Source: Deltaproteobacteria bacterium (GTDB taxonomy: Bacteria > JAEEML01). Taken from it: 10,511 nucleotides of DNA. The stretch spans positions 1 through 10,511 of the forward strand of contig JAEEML010000104.1 in NCBI GenBank assembly GCA_016283195.1, written 5' to 3'. The position numbers and the translations under genes are program-made. Positions 1 through 5,513 of the stretch are shown here, piece after piece; the first letter of the stretch is position 1; the number at the start of each line of letters is the position of its first letter. The notes beneath the pieces are model-generated. The model ran no database searches. It saw only the letters and a program-made list of their open reading frames with translations, and was not told where the DNA came from.

Positions 1-642
1 AAGGATTTGGAATGGAATGATGCCGGTGTGGAAGGCCTTTTGCGCTTTATCCAGCGCATTTACCGCCTCTATGTGGCTCTCGCCGATGGAGTAAAAGAGG
101 TAGCTCCGGCTACTAGCAACGAGGGCCTTAGCGGCGCTTCTCTGGATCTTAGAAAACTCCTCCATCGCACTTTGCAAAAGGTGACCGAAGAGCTCGCCGA
201 GCGCTACCATTTTAATACCGCCATCGCTTCTCTTATGGAGCTAGTAAACGGCATTTATCAGAGCGGCGTTTTGGATGATGCCGAGAAAATAGCAGCCCCG
301 GTGCGCCGCGAAGTTTTGGAAAAAGTGGCCATCATGCTCTCGCCATTTGCGCCCCATGTAGCCGAAACTCTTTGGGAATCACTAGGTAATAGCACCATGG
401 TGAGCTCTGCCCGCTGGCCGGAAGTTGATAAAGCGGCTCTTACCATCGATAGCATCAAAATAGTGGTGCAGGTAAATGGCAAACTTCGGGGTGAAGTGGA
501 AGTAGCCGTGGGGGCTGACCAGGAGACAGTCCTCGCCGCTGCTAAAAATGATGAGCGCGTCGCCCGCCACCTTGAGGGCATGAATATCAAAAAAGTTATT
601 TATGTACCAAAGCGCCTGCTCAATATCGTAGTAGTAAAATAA
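1..642 (+). CDS. leuS: Leucyl-tRNA synthetase, C-terminal part (5' end outside window)
   Basis: This is the last 213 residues of a class I leucyl-tRNA synthetase, the cytoplasmic enzyme that charges tRNA-Leu. The frame is open from base 1, so the start and the catalytic domain lie upstream of the window; bacterial LeuRS is usually about 800-900 residues. Visible are the helical anticodon-binding domain (FNTAIASLMELVN, then LSPFAPHVAETLWESLG, the typical APHxAExLW signature) and the LeuRS C-terminal domain beginning KIVVQVNGKLRGEVEV and ending IKKVIYVPKRLLNIVVVK, which contacts the tRNA elbow. The gene ends in TAA and is the only + strand gene here, converging on the minus-strand block. No frameshift or unusual residue is seen. 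The identification rests on recognised family motifs. Confidence 0.95.
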   Translation, partial: KDLEWNDAGVEGLLRFIQRIYRLYVALADGVKEVAPATSNEGLSGASLDLRKLLHRTLQKVTEELAERYHFNTAIASLMELVNGIYQSGVLDDAEKIAAPVRREVLEKVAIMLSPFAPHVAETLWESLGNSTMVSSARWPEVDKAALTIDSIKIVVQVNGKLRGEVEVAVGADQETVLAAAKNDERVARHLEGMNIKKVIYVPKRLLNIVVVK

Positions 643-796
643 AAAAACTCTTCATTTGGACGATAACCCACCAGATCGCTTGCGGCAGCCACTTGAACCT
701 CTCCCCCTAACTTATTGTATTTTTATGAAAATCACCACTCCCCCATAGAGGGAGGGGCTCCACAAAATGTCAAGACATAAACAACTTGCTACCGAG

Positions 797-880
797 CTCT
801 GGCGGGGTGCTGGGGCGGCAGCCCCGGCTAAGCCAGAGGCAGGCTATGCAAACCAAGACATTAAGTGTGGCCTCTGGCTT
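797..880 (+). terminator. Nested alternative hairpins, possible leuS terminator
   Basis: AAGCCAGAGGC (830-840) and GCCTCTGGCTT (870-880) form a perfect 11-bp stem with a 29-nt loop, followed by TT and then A, so the U-tract is short. A competing partner, CTCTGGC at 797-803, pairs perfectly with GCCAGAG at 832-838 and encloses a second hairpin, GCTGGGGC/GCCCCGGC (809-816/821-828, one G-T wobble). The position after leuS favours a terminator or a 3'-end stabilising structure. The weak U-tract and the long loop of the outer stem lower confidence. No gene follows on the + strand, so classical attenuation is not supported. Confidence 0.35.
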
Positions 881-952
881 TTAAGAGAAATAAGAAGAGA
901 TTGATTTTGTAACATAGCATAAACAGTGGCATTTTTATTGAATGCCCGGGGT

Positions 953-967
953 CCGGGGTGTCCCCGG
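953..967. repeat. Short GC hairpin CCGGGG-TGT-CCCCGG
   Basis: CCGGGG (953-958) and CCCCGG (962-967) form a perfect 6-bp stem with a 3-nt loop. A second CCGGGG copy at 946-951 could compete for the same partner. It lies in the GC-rich island just before the larger inverted repeat. There is no adjacent T-tract, so an intrinsic terminator is unlikely in either direction. Confidence 0.4.
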
Positions 968-988
968 CCGTGCGGCGGAAGAAGGGGC

Positions 989-1038
989 GTGGGGAAGAAA
1001 CCTGAGCGCTTCGGAAGTAGCGGAGGTTTCTTCCCCAC
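989..1038. repeat. Perfect 15-bp inverted repeat with 20-nt spacer
   Basis: GTGGGGAAGAAACCT (989-1003) is exactly the reverse complement of AGGTTTCTTCCCCAC (1024-1038). A further CGCT/AGCG pair (1007-1010/1019-1022) can form inside the spacer, so the whole 50 bases fold into one long hairpin. The left arm is almost all purines. No T-run follows on the plus strand (AAAGAAAAAAG) or the minus strand. It sits 157 bp past the stop of the minus-strand rlmB-like gene and may stabilise its 3' end, or be one copy of a dispersed repeat. Confidence 0.6.
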
Positions 1039-1194
1039 AAAGAAAAAAGAAATAAAATCAAGAGAAAAAATCGAGCAGAAACGGGCATTACAGTTAAGAA
1101 AAAAGAGGGCACACCGCTAGTGGAGATTTTTCCAAAGTAAGAAAAAGCACGTGGTTAATTTTTTAAAGGGAAACAAGTAGCGAAAACAGGACTC

Positions 1195-1953
1195 TTAATT
1201 CCCCGCCTTGGCTGTAAGCCAACTCAGCCCAATAGCTGCCGCTGCGCTAGCGTTTAAAGACTCAATAGCAGCAAAATTGCCGTTAATCTGGGTAAGGCGC
1301 ACATTTTTGCGCACTTCGGCAGAAAGGCCGGTTTCCTCAGCGCCGATAACAAGCGCCAACGGATTATTAAGAGCCTTACCGGCATAAGAGGTAATATCGC
1401 CGCTACCGCGCATATCGAGGCCTAAAATGGTATAGCCGCTTTTTTTGAGCATTTTGAGATCGGCAGAGAGATCGGCAGATTCCAAGAGGCTTAGGTGTTC
1501 CATAGCTCCTTCGGCCACTCTAAAGGCAGCGGTGCTCCAAAGAAGCGAGGGCGCTTTAGTAGAAACCAAAAGCGCTTTGGCCCCAAAAAAAGCGGCGCTC
1601 CGGGCAATAGCGCCGATATTATGCGGATTTTCTATGCCATCCAGCACTGCTATCAAGCGCGGCTCATTGGCCCACTCAGTAGCCAGTTCCGCCGTCATGG
1701 TGCCTATTTGCGGGCGGGAGAAAACGGCCACTACCCCTTGATGAGCTGTGGAGCCGCATATAGTCGCGAGTTCCTCCTCGGAAACCAAGCGATATATGCG
1801 CTTTTTAGAAGCCAAAAATTTCATAGTACCCGGAAATTCCCGCGCCCGCTCTGCGGTACAAAAAAAGCGCCAAAGTTCATCACGGCGCTTATCCAAAGCA
1901 GCGGTCACCGCATGATAACCGCATAAAATCTGTTCATTTTTATTTGTTGGCAT
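1195..1953 (-). CDS. rlmB: SpoU-family RNA 2'-O-ribose methyltransferase, RlmB-like
   Basis: This 252-residue cytoplasmic protein is a SAM-dependent SPOUT-class (TrmH/SpoU) methyltransferase. Residues 8-78 form the substrate-binding domain typical of RlmB (LCGYHAVTAAL at 10-20, and STAHQGVVAVFSR, equivalent to the usual NHQGIVA). The catalytic domain carries motif 1 (LDGIENPHNIGAIARS, 104-119, with N112 and R118), motif 2 (LVIGAEETGLS, 201-211) and motif 3 (ESLNASAAAAIGL, 231-243), which make the trefoil-knot SAM site. The length matches the family. RlmB proper methylates a guanosine in the 23S rRNA peptidyl-transferase region; this exact substrate is inferred and another SpoU target is possible. 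The ATG start is preceded by GAGG with 5-nt spacing. It lies 25 nt after rnpB on the same strand. Confidence 0.85.
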   Translation of the reverse strand: MPTNKNEQILCGYHAVTAALDKRRDELWRFFCTAERAREFPGTMKFLASKKRIYRLVSEEELATICGSTAHQGVVAVFSRPQIGTMTAELATEWANEPRLIAVLDGIENPHNIGAIARSAAFFGAKALLVSTKAPSLLWSTAAFRVAEGAMEHLSLLESADLSADLKMLKKSGYTILGLDMRGSGDITSYAGKALNNPLALVIGAEETGLSAEVRKNVRLTQINGNFAAIESLNASAAAAIGLSWLTAKAGN

Positions 1954-1978
1954 ATTAGCCTCGGTGAAAGAAAAAAGT

Positions 1979-2352
1979 GAGACAGGCTATAAGCCGGGTT
2001 CTGTAAGCCTTAAAGGCCCGATAATCATTCATCTAGGATAGCCGTTACCGACTACCTCAAGCGACCTACCCGGATCTGCTGCCGGCGGGCCACCGGTTAC
2101 CGAAGTAGAGATCCCTATTTGGTTTTGCTCCGAATGGGGTTTACCTTGACCGCCAAACGTCACCGCCGGCGCGGTGTGCTCTTACCACACCATTTCACCT
2201 TTTCCACTGCCAGCACAAGGCCAAAAGTGGTAGTCTTTTTTCTGTGGCACTTTCCGTCGGGTCGCCCCGCCTGGCTGTTAGCCAGCATTCTGCCCTATGG
2301 AGCCCGGACTTTCCTCCCGCAGCCAAACTGCCGGTGATTATCCGCCTGTCTC
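1979..2352 (-). ncRNA. rnpB: RNase P RNA (M1 RNA), type A
   Basis: This is the catalytic RNA that trims 5' leaders from pre-tRNAs. Read on the minus strand it begins with GAGACAGGC and ends with GCCTGTCTC, which pair perfectly as helix P1. GATAATC near the 5' end pairs with GATTATC near the 3' end as P2. Conserved core elements appear in order: GAGGAAAGTCCGGGCTCC with CATAGGGCAG (P4 5' half), GGTGAAATGGTG and GGTAAGAGCACACCGCG, GGTAAACCCCATTCGGAGC, CCAAATAGGG, CTTGAGGTAGTCGGTAACG with CTAGATGAATGA, and the 3' P4 partner ACAGAACCCGGCTTATAGCC. Colinearity with the E. coli RNA supports type A architecture. The length of 374 nt is normal. A run of six Ts follows the P1 3' strand, so P1 plus this run may act as terminator. 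The 5' end lies 11 nt from the rplS stop codon. Confidence 0.97.
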
Positions 2353-2360
2353 AAAAGGGA

Positions 2361-2366
2361 ATATTA
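2361..2366 (-). promoter_or_regulatory. Candidate rnpB -10 box overlapping the rplS stop codon
   Basis: TAATAT (minus strand) matches the sigma70 -10 consensus at 5 of 6 positions and ends 8 nt before the predicted RNA 5' G at 2352, which is the right distance for initiation. Its first three bases are the rplS TAA stop codon. The region 16-18 nt upstream has no good TTGACA match (GTATTA or TATTAA), so the -35 is weak and lies within the rplS coding sequence. The alternative is read-through from rplS followed by processing. Confidence 0.45.
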
Positions 2367-2711
2367 GCGGAGATCGCGATCTTTAATACGGGCAGCTTTA
2401 CCGGCCAATTTGCGCAGATAGTACAGTTTAGCACGGCGCACTTTACCATGGCTCACCACATCAATTTTGGCCACAGCCGGAGCATGTAGAGGGAAAATTC
2501 TCTCTACGCCCACGCCATAAGAAACTTTGCGCACAGTGATGGTCTCTTGCAAACCGCCGTGATTGCGGGCGATGCAAACGCCTTCAAATTGTTGAATACG
2601 CTCTTTTTCGCCTTCCACAACCTTCACGCTGACGCGCACGGTATCGCCGGCTCTAAAAAGCGGAATATCTTTACGAATTTGCTCTTTTTCCAATTCTTTA
2701 ATCAGGTTCAT
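2364..2711 (-). CDS. rplS: 50S ribosomal protein L19
   Basis: This is a 115-residue ribosomal protein of the large subunit, located at the 30S-50S interface. The whole L19 signature is present: [10 protein letters not shown] (22-31), [13 protein letters not shown] (33-45), [20 protein letters not shown] (59-78), and the C-terminal [20 protein letters not shown] (91-110). An open frame continues upstream to 2879, but the ATG at 2711 is chosen because it starts the conserved [17 protein letters not shown] and is preceded by GGAGG with 6-nt spacing. The length agrees with the usual 110-120 residues. In many bacteria rplS follows rpsP-rimM-trmD; here it is instead preceded by a permease gene and followed immediately by rnpB. 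Its own promoter and leader hairpin lie just upstream. Confidence 0.97.
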   Translation of the reverse strand: MNLIKELEKEQIRKDIPLFRAGDTVRVSVKVVEGEKERIQQFEGVCIARNHGGLQETITVRKVSYGVGVERIFPLHAPAVAKIDVVSHGKVRRAKLYYLRKLAGKAARIKDRDLR

Positions 2712-2731
2712 CTTATCCTCCGCAGCCCTTG

Positions 2732-2748
2732 GCCACATTTCTTGTGGC
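2732..2748 (-). promoter_or_regulatory. Leader hairpin of rplS
   Basis: GCCACA and TGTGGC pair perfectly around the 5-nt loop AGAAA on the minus strand. If the promoter at 2751-2778 is right, the transcript begins within a few bases of this stem, so the hairpin is at the extreme 5' end and about 20 nt before the Shine-Dalgarno of rplS. It could protect the 5' end or serve as an autoregulatory r-protein leader; neither is shown. Confidence 0.4.
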
Positions 2749-2750
2749 GC

Positions 2751-2778
2751 ACTATACTCTTTTAAATAAAAAAGGCAA
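2751..2778 (-). promoter_or_regulatory. Candidate sigma70 promoter for rplS
   Basis: On the minus strand TTGCCT (2773-2778) and TATAGT (2751-2756) are separated by 16 bases, against the consensus TTGACA-N17-TATAAT. The pair lies in the 85-bp gap between the permease stop codon and the rplS start, so rplS can be transcribed independently of the upstream permease and lipoprotein genes. Confidence 0.5.
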
Positions 2779-2796
2779 GCTATTTTTATAGAAAAC

Positions 2797-3558
2797 TCAT
2801 TGCAGCCAAATTTTACCGAGAGACAAAAAGCCCAGCAACAGCGTTCCCACACCGATAGCGATACGCACCTTAGCGGCACTTAGGCGCTTTACGGTTAAAA
2901 CCGAAAAAGGCACCGATATGAGGCCGCCTAAAAGCAGTGGCACAACCAGAGAAATATCTATATTCTTGCCCCTAGCCAGATAAACAATAATAGCCACCAG
3001 GCAGGTTGCCGCCTCGGCTATGGAAGTAATACCCACAGCCTGTTTGGGTGAAACACCGGAAACCACCTGGCCGCCGGTAATCAGCGGGCCGTAACCGCCG
3101 CCGGAAAGTCCTTTATTAAAAGCTGCTATAGCGCCCAGTGTCACTATGTGCCCTACTCTAAAGCGCAGAGTTTGCTTATAAGTTATTAGGATGATCAACC
3201 CCATCAGGGTGATAATAATGCCTATTACGGTACCTAAAACCACTTTGGAAATACTCAGCGCCACAAAGACAGCAAGAGTAGCACCTACCACCGAGAGCGC
3301 GGCTAAAATAACTGTTGTTCTCCTGGCAACGGCATCGTTAAAGAGGTTTAGATTACCGGCTTTTTGGTGCAACAGGCCGGCAAGTATCCCGCTAAAAAGC
3401 TCGCTCACCAAAATTGCCGGCACTACTTGTAAGGGTTCATAACCGGCTAAAAGCAAAATAGGTGTCAAAGTAGTGCCGTAACCCATACCCAAGCCGGAAT
3501 CAATAAATTCGCAACAAGCGGCGGCAAGCAAGATCAAAATAAAGGTAGCGATAGACAT
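2797..3558 (-). CDS. TauE/SafE (TSUP) family membrane permease
   Basis: This 253-residue, very hydrophobic protein has about 7-9 membrane segments (roughly 1-20, 43-62, 82-106, 108-127, 178-195, 201-223, 231-250). The two halves carry related glycine-rich motifs, [14 protein letters not shown] (20-33) and [18 protein letters not shown] (147-164), the hallmark of the TSUP family (former DUF81) with its two-fold internal repeat. [13 protein letters not shown] (171-183) also fits the second half. Members move sulfite, sulfoacetate, thiosulfate or related anions, or are uncharacterised; the substrate cannot be read from this sequence and no sulfur-metabolism gene is nearby. The ATG start has GGAGG with 5-nt spacing, which lies partly within a hairpin (3564-3581). 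It follows the PKD lipoprotein gene by 52 nt and may be cotranscribed with it. Confidence 0.85.
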   Translation of the reverse strand: MSIATFILILLAAACCEFIDSGLGMGYGTTLTPILLLAGYEPLQVVPAILVSELFSGILAGLLHQKAGNLNLFNDAVARRTTVILAALSVVGATLAVFVALSISKVVLGTVIGIIITLMGLIILITYKQTLRFRVGHIVTLGAIAAFNKGLSGGGYGPLITGGQVVSGVSPKQAVGITSIAEAATCLVAIIVYLARGKNIDISLVVPLLLGGLISVPFSVLTVKRLSAAKVRIAIGVGTLLLGFLSLGKIWLQ

Positions 3559-3563
3559 CAGCG

Positions 3564-3581
3564 CCTCCCAGTAGCGGGAAG
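3564..3581 (-). promoter_or_regulatory. Hairpin covering the permease ribosome binding site
   Basis: On the minus strand CTTCCC and GGGAGG can pair (one U-G wobble) around the loop GCTACT. The 3' arm is the Shine-Dalgarno sequence of the TSUP permease, so the structure would hide the ribosome binding site until opened. It may be a translational control element or a coincidence of short complementary runs. Confidence 0.3.
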
Positions 3582-3610
3582 CATATAACTAAAAAGCGCG
3601 GAGAGCAAAA

Positions 3611-5368
3611 TTATGGTCCGAGGTAAATAGGAAATGAATGATTGGCACAGCTATCATATTTGTCACAAGCGGAACAATAAAGATAACTGGTATTCATAGG
3701 AACTGAGAACAAATCCTGACTGGAAGAATCAAAGCTTAATTCCAGAGCATAACTACCAGGGAAGTATTCTTTAAGAGCCTCATCAGCAATAACCTCTGGC
3801 TGAACAGGAACAGGGCCAGAGCCATCAGTAGTTGCATCACCATCGTCATTGTCTTCGCTGTCGGTAGCGGTATCACTGACGCCATCGCCGTCGGTAGCGG
3901 CATCATCAACAAAAGTGGTTTGTAAAAACAGGCAGGACACTTCAGTAGCACCATCATTTATTTGTTCATTACAAGCAGAAGGCAGTTTTAAATAAGGTAT
4001 TAACGTTCCGTAAAATTTACAAGACAAATGACTCATTTCATCCTGTTCTGGATCATCAAATTGCAATACGACTGTCAGCTCGCCCTCTTGATTAGCAATT
4101 ACCGGATAATCTTCATAAGATTTTGGCGGACTATTATCGCTAATATCCACAATATCCACTACAATCGCCGCACTTTCTGCACATATTTGATAATCGCAAA
4201 CTTTTAGTTTGAAAACCAAAGTTGTTGGATTTTCCGGCGCAATAAAGGAAAGAGTCGGCGCATCGGCAGAGGTTATAAAATCGGCCGGCCCGCCCCATAA
4301 CTGTTGCCAGGAAAAAGTGAGGGGGTCGCCATCATAATCATAGCTGCTCTGGCCATCAATAGTCACAATTTGCCCGACATGGCCCTTTACTCTAAGAGGC
4401 GCCACCGGCAATGGCACATGGTCATTAGCCAGTGGGCTAACATTTATTTTGTACAAATAAGGAGCTGATTCCCACTCGCCGTCAGTTACAGTGACAATAA
4501 ATGCCAGTTGCTGCACTTCCATAGGCAGCTTAAAACTCATAGAAGTATCGGCGGCTTTAACATCAACCACCGCTCCCCTAAGCTGTTGCCAACGCAAATA
4601 TTGATAACTGGGTAAATTTTGCGAAAGGACAGCATTTAATACCAGCTCCTGTCCCGGAAGGGCCTGGCTCACGCTTTCAAGAGCTGTAATTTCCGGCAAA
4701 GACACGGCATGGTAATAGGTGCTTTCATCAAAGAGAAAAAGATAATCAGGAGCGGAAGAAAGGCCGTTATCGGATCCGGTAAGAGCCCATATTGAAAAGT
4801 CACTATCAAAGTCAGTAATTATATCTTCTCCGGCGCCGATTGAGCAATCGGAAACTCGCACCCGCTCAAATCTAGCATTGCCGCTATCCAAAACGATATC
4901 ATCAGGCCCAGGTCTGGCACCAAATGGTGCTAAGCGGTCGGCACCGGCCAAGACAATAGGCCCAAGGCCATGTTGCTCAATATCATTAGTCACCACTATC
5001 CGCACTTCATCGTATGTACAATGGCGACCATCACCGGCCTCCAGAGTGAAAGTAAGAACACACTCCGTAAGCGGCGCTAAGAAGGTAGGGTTAGCACTAA
5101 AAGCGCTGGAAAGCATTACTACCGGCTCAGTGCCTTTCAGTACTTGCTGCCAACGCATATTGATCCTGCCACCGCCAGGTTGATAAGTGCCCCGCCCCTC
5201 CAAAGTCACCAGAGTAGCCGGCGGAACTGCTTGATCGGCGCCGGCCGAAGCCAAAGGCGGCATAGCGTTATAGGCATCATTTACTTCCCCTCTCCGGGGA
5301 CTAAAATAATCAGCGTACATGCATCCGCTGAGAAAGCTTATAAGTAGAAAAAGTGCTGCCAGTTTCAT
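3611..5368 (-). CDS. PKD-repeat lipoprotein with acidic linker and Cys-rich C-terminus
   Basis: This 585-residue protein starts with a lipoprotein signal peptide (MKLAALFLLISFLSGC, lipidated Cys16, +2 residue Met, consistent with outer-membrane anchoring). It then carries Ig-like PKD/REJ-type domains. Repeat 1 spans about 40-128 (AGADQAVPPATLVTLEGRGT, MRWQQV, TFTLEAGDG), repeat 2 about 224-310 (LRWQQL, IVTVTDGE) and repeat 3 about 324-408 (VTIDGQSSYDYDGDPLTFSW, FKLKVCDY). Residues about 135-220 may be a diverged copy that keeps an LAGADRLAP start but lacks the WQQ core. A C-terminal part holds an acidic Asp/Thr linker (about 488-518, with DGDGVSD, possibly Ca2+-binding) and six Cys (CKF, ACNE, CLF, YCSACDKYDSC). 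The start at 5368 is preferred because GAGG lies 5 nt upstream. PKD domains usually mediate surface adhesion or protein contacts; the ligand is unknown. Confidence 0.8.
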   Translation of the reverse strand: MKLAALFLLISFLSGCMYADYFSPRRGEVNDAYNAMPPLASAGADQAVPPATLVTLEGRGTYQPGGGRINMRWQQVLKGTEPVVMLSSAFSANPTFLAPLTECVLTFTLEAGDGRHCTYDEVRIVVTNDIEQHGLGPIVLAGADRLAPFGARPGPDDIVLDSGNARFERVRVSDCSIGAGEDIITDFDSDFSIWALTGSDNGLSSAPDYLFLFDESTYYHAVSLPEITALESVSQALPGQELVLNAVLSQNLPSYQYLRWQQLRGAVVDVKAADTSMSFKLPMEVQQLAFIVTVTDGEWESAPYLYKINVSPLANDHVPLPVAPLRVKGHVGQIVTIDGQSSYDYDGDPLTFSWQQLWGGPADFITSADAPTLSFIAPENPTTLVFKLKVCDYQICAESAAIVVDIVDISDNSPPKSYEDYPVIANQEGELTVVLQFDDPEQDEMSHLSCKFYGTLIPYLKLPSACNEQINDGATEVSCLFLQTTFVDDAATDGDGVSDTATDSEDNDDGDATTDGSGPVPVQPEVIADEALKEYFPGSYALELSFDSSSQDLFSVPMNTSYLYCSACDKYDSCANHSFPIYLGP

Positions 5369-5397
5369 CACCACCTCGCAACATCACTATTGCAATT

Positions 5398-5425
5398 TAC
5401 ATACCAAATATAATTTTAGCAACAA
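5398..5425 (-). promoter_or_regulatory. Weak candidate promoter for the PKD lipoprotein gene
   Basis: On the minus strand TTGTTG (5420-5425) and TATGTA (5398-5403) are 16 bases apart in an AT-rich stretch about 30 bp before the start codon. The match to the sigma70 consensus is modest. Its position in the 145-bp gap after metallopeptidase A is its main support. Confidence 0.25.
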
Positions 5426-5472
5426 TTCAGCTACTTATCGGTTTACTTTCTGGAAAGTGTCATCTTATGGCG

Positions 5473-5507
5473 TGCCATTTTTGGCAGAAGTACGCATTTT
5501 TTGCGTA
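5473..5507. repeat. Two tandem dyads with A/T centres after metallopeptidase A
   Basis: TGCCA-TTTT-TGGCA (5473-5486) and TACGCA-TTTTT-TGCGTA (5491-5507) are perfect palindromes separated by 4 bases, with centres about 19.5 bp apart. A third short dyad, ACTTT-CTGG-AAAGT (5444-5457 region), follows towards the PKD gene. They could be a double operator for the PKD lipoprotein gene, or RNA hairpins at the 3' end of the metallopeptidase A transcript. There is no clear U-tract for an intrinsic terminator. Confidence 0.4.
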
Positions 5508-5513
5508 GTATGA

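Larger units (their letters stand above)
643..1194. other. Convergent intergenic region, structured, no convincing gene
   Basis: These 552 bp separate the 3' ends of leuS and the minus-strand rlmB-like gene. I see no credible coding sequence. The short open frames on either strand (for example minus 861-1112 and plus 926-1120) run through perfect inverted repeats, lack a good ribosome binding site and resemble no family. The stretch has a GC-rich, G-biased island (about 941-1038) between AT-rich flanks, a set of alternative hairpins at 797-880, a weak CTCCC/GGGAG hairpin at 738-754 and a strong 15-bp inverted repeat at 989-1038. It could hold terminators for both convergent genes or a small non-coding repeat element. 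Confidence 0.6.

Noticed and set aside
861-1112. Hydrophobic 83-codon minus-strand frame in the intergenic region
   Set aside because: It reads through the 15-bp inverted repeat and the GC hairpin, has no convincing ribosome binding site, and its hydrophobicity comes from A/T-rich runs.
643-1194. CRISPR array, tRNA gene or insertion sequence
   Set aside because: No regularly spaced direct repeats, no cloverleaf or CCA-adjacent T-arm sequence, and no transposase fragment were found here or elsewhere in the window.
1495-1926. + strand open frame of 143 codons opposite the rlmB-like gene
   Set aside because: The minus-strand protein carries all three SpoU motifs; this frame resembles nothing and overlaps it completely.
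2119-2337. + strand open frame of 72 codons
   Set aside because: It lies inside the RNase P RNA gene, whose conserved core explains the sequence.
2712-2879. N-terminal extension of L19 upstream to 2879
   Set aside because: The extra 56 residues are not part of L19, overlap the end of the permease gene and the rplS promoter, and the ATG at 2711 has a strong Shine-Dalgarno.
3559-3610. Intrinsic terminator between the PKD lipoprotein and the permease
   Set aside because: The only hairpin there overlaps the permease ribosome binding site and is not followed by a T-run, so cotranscription is more likely.
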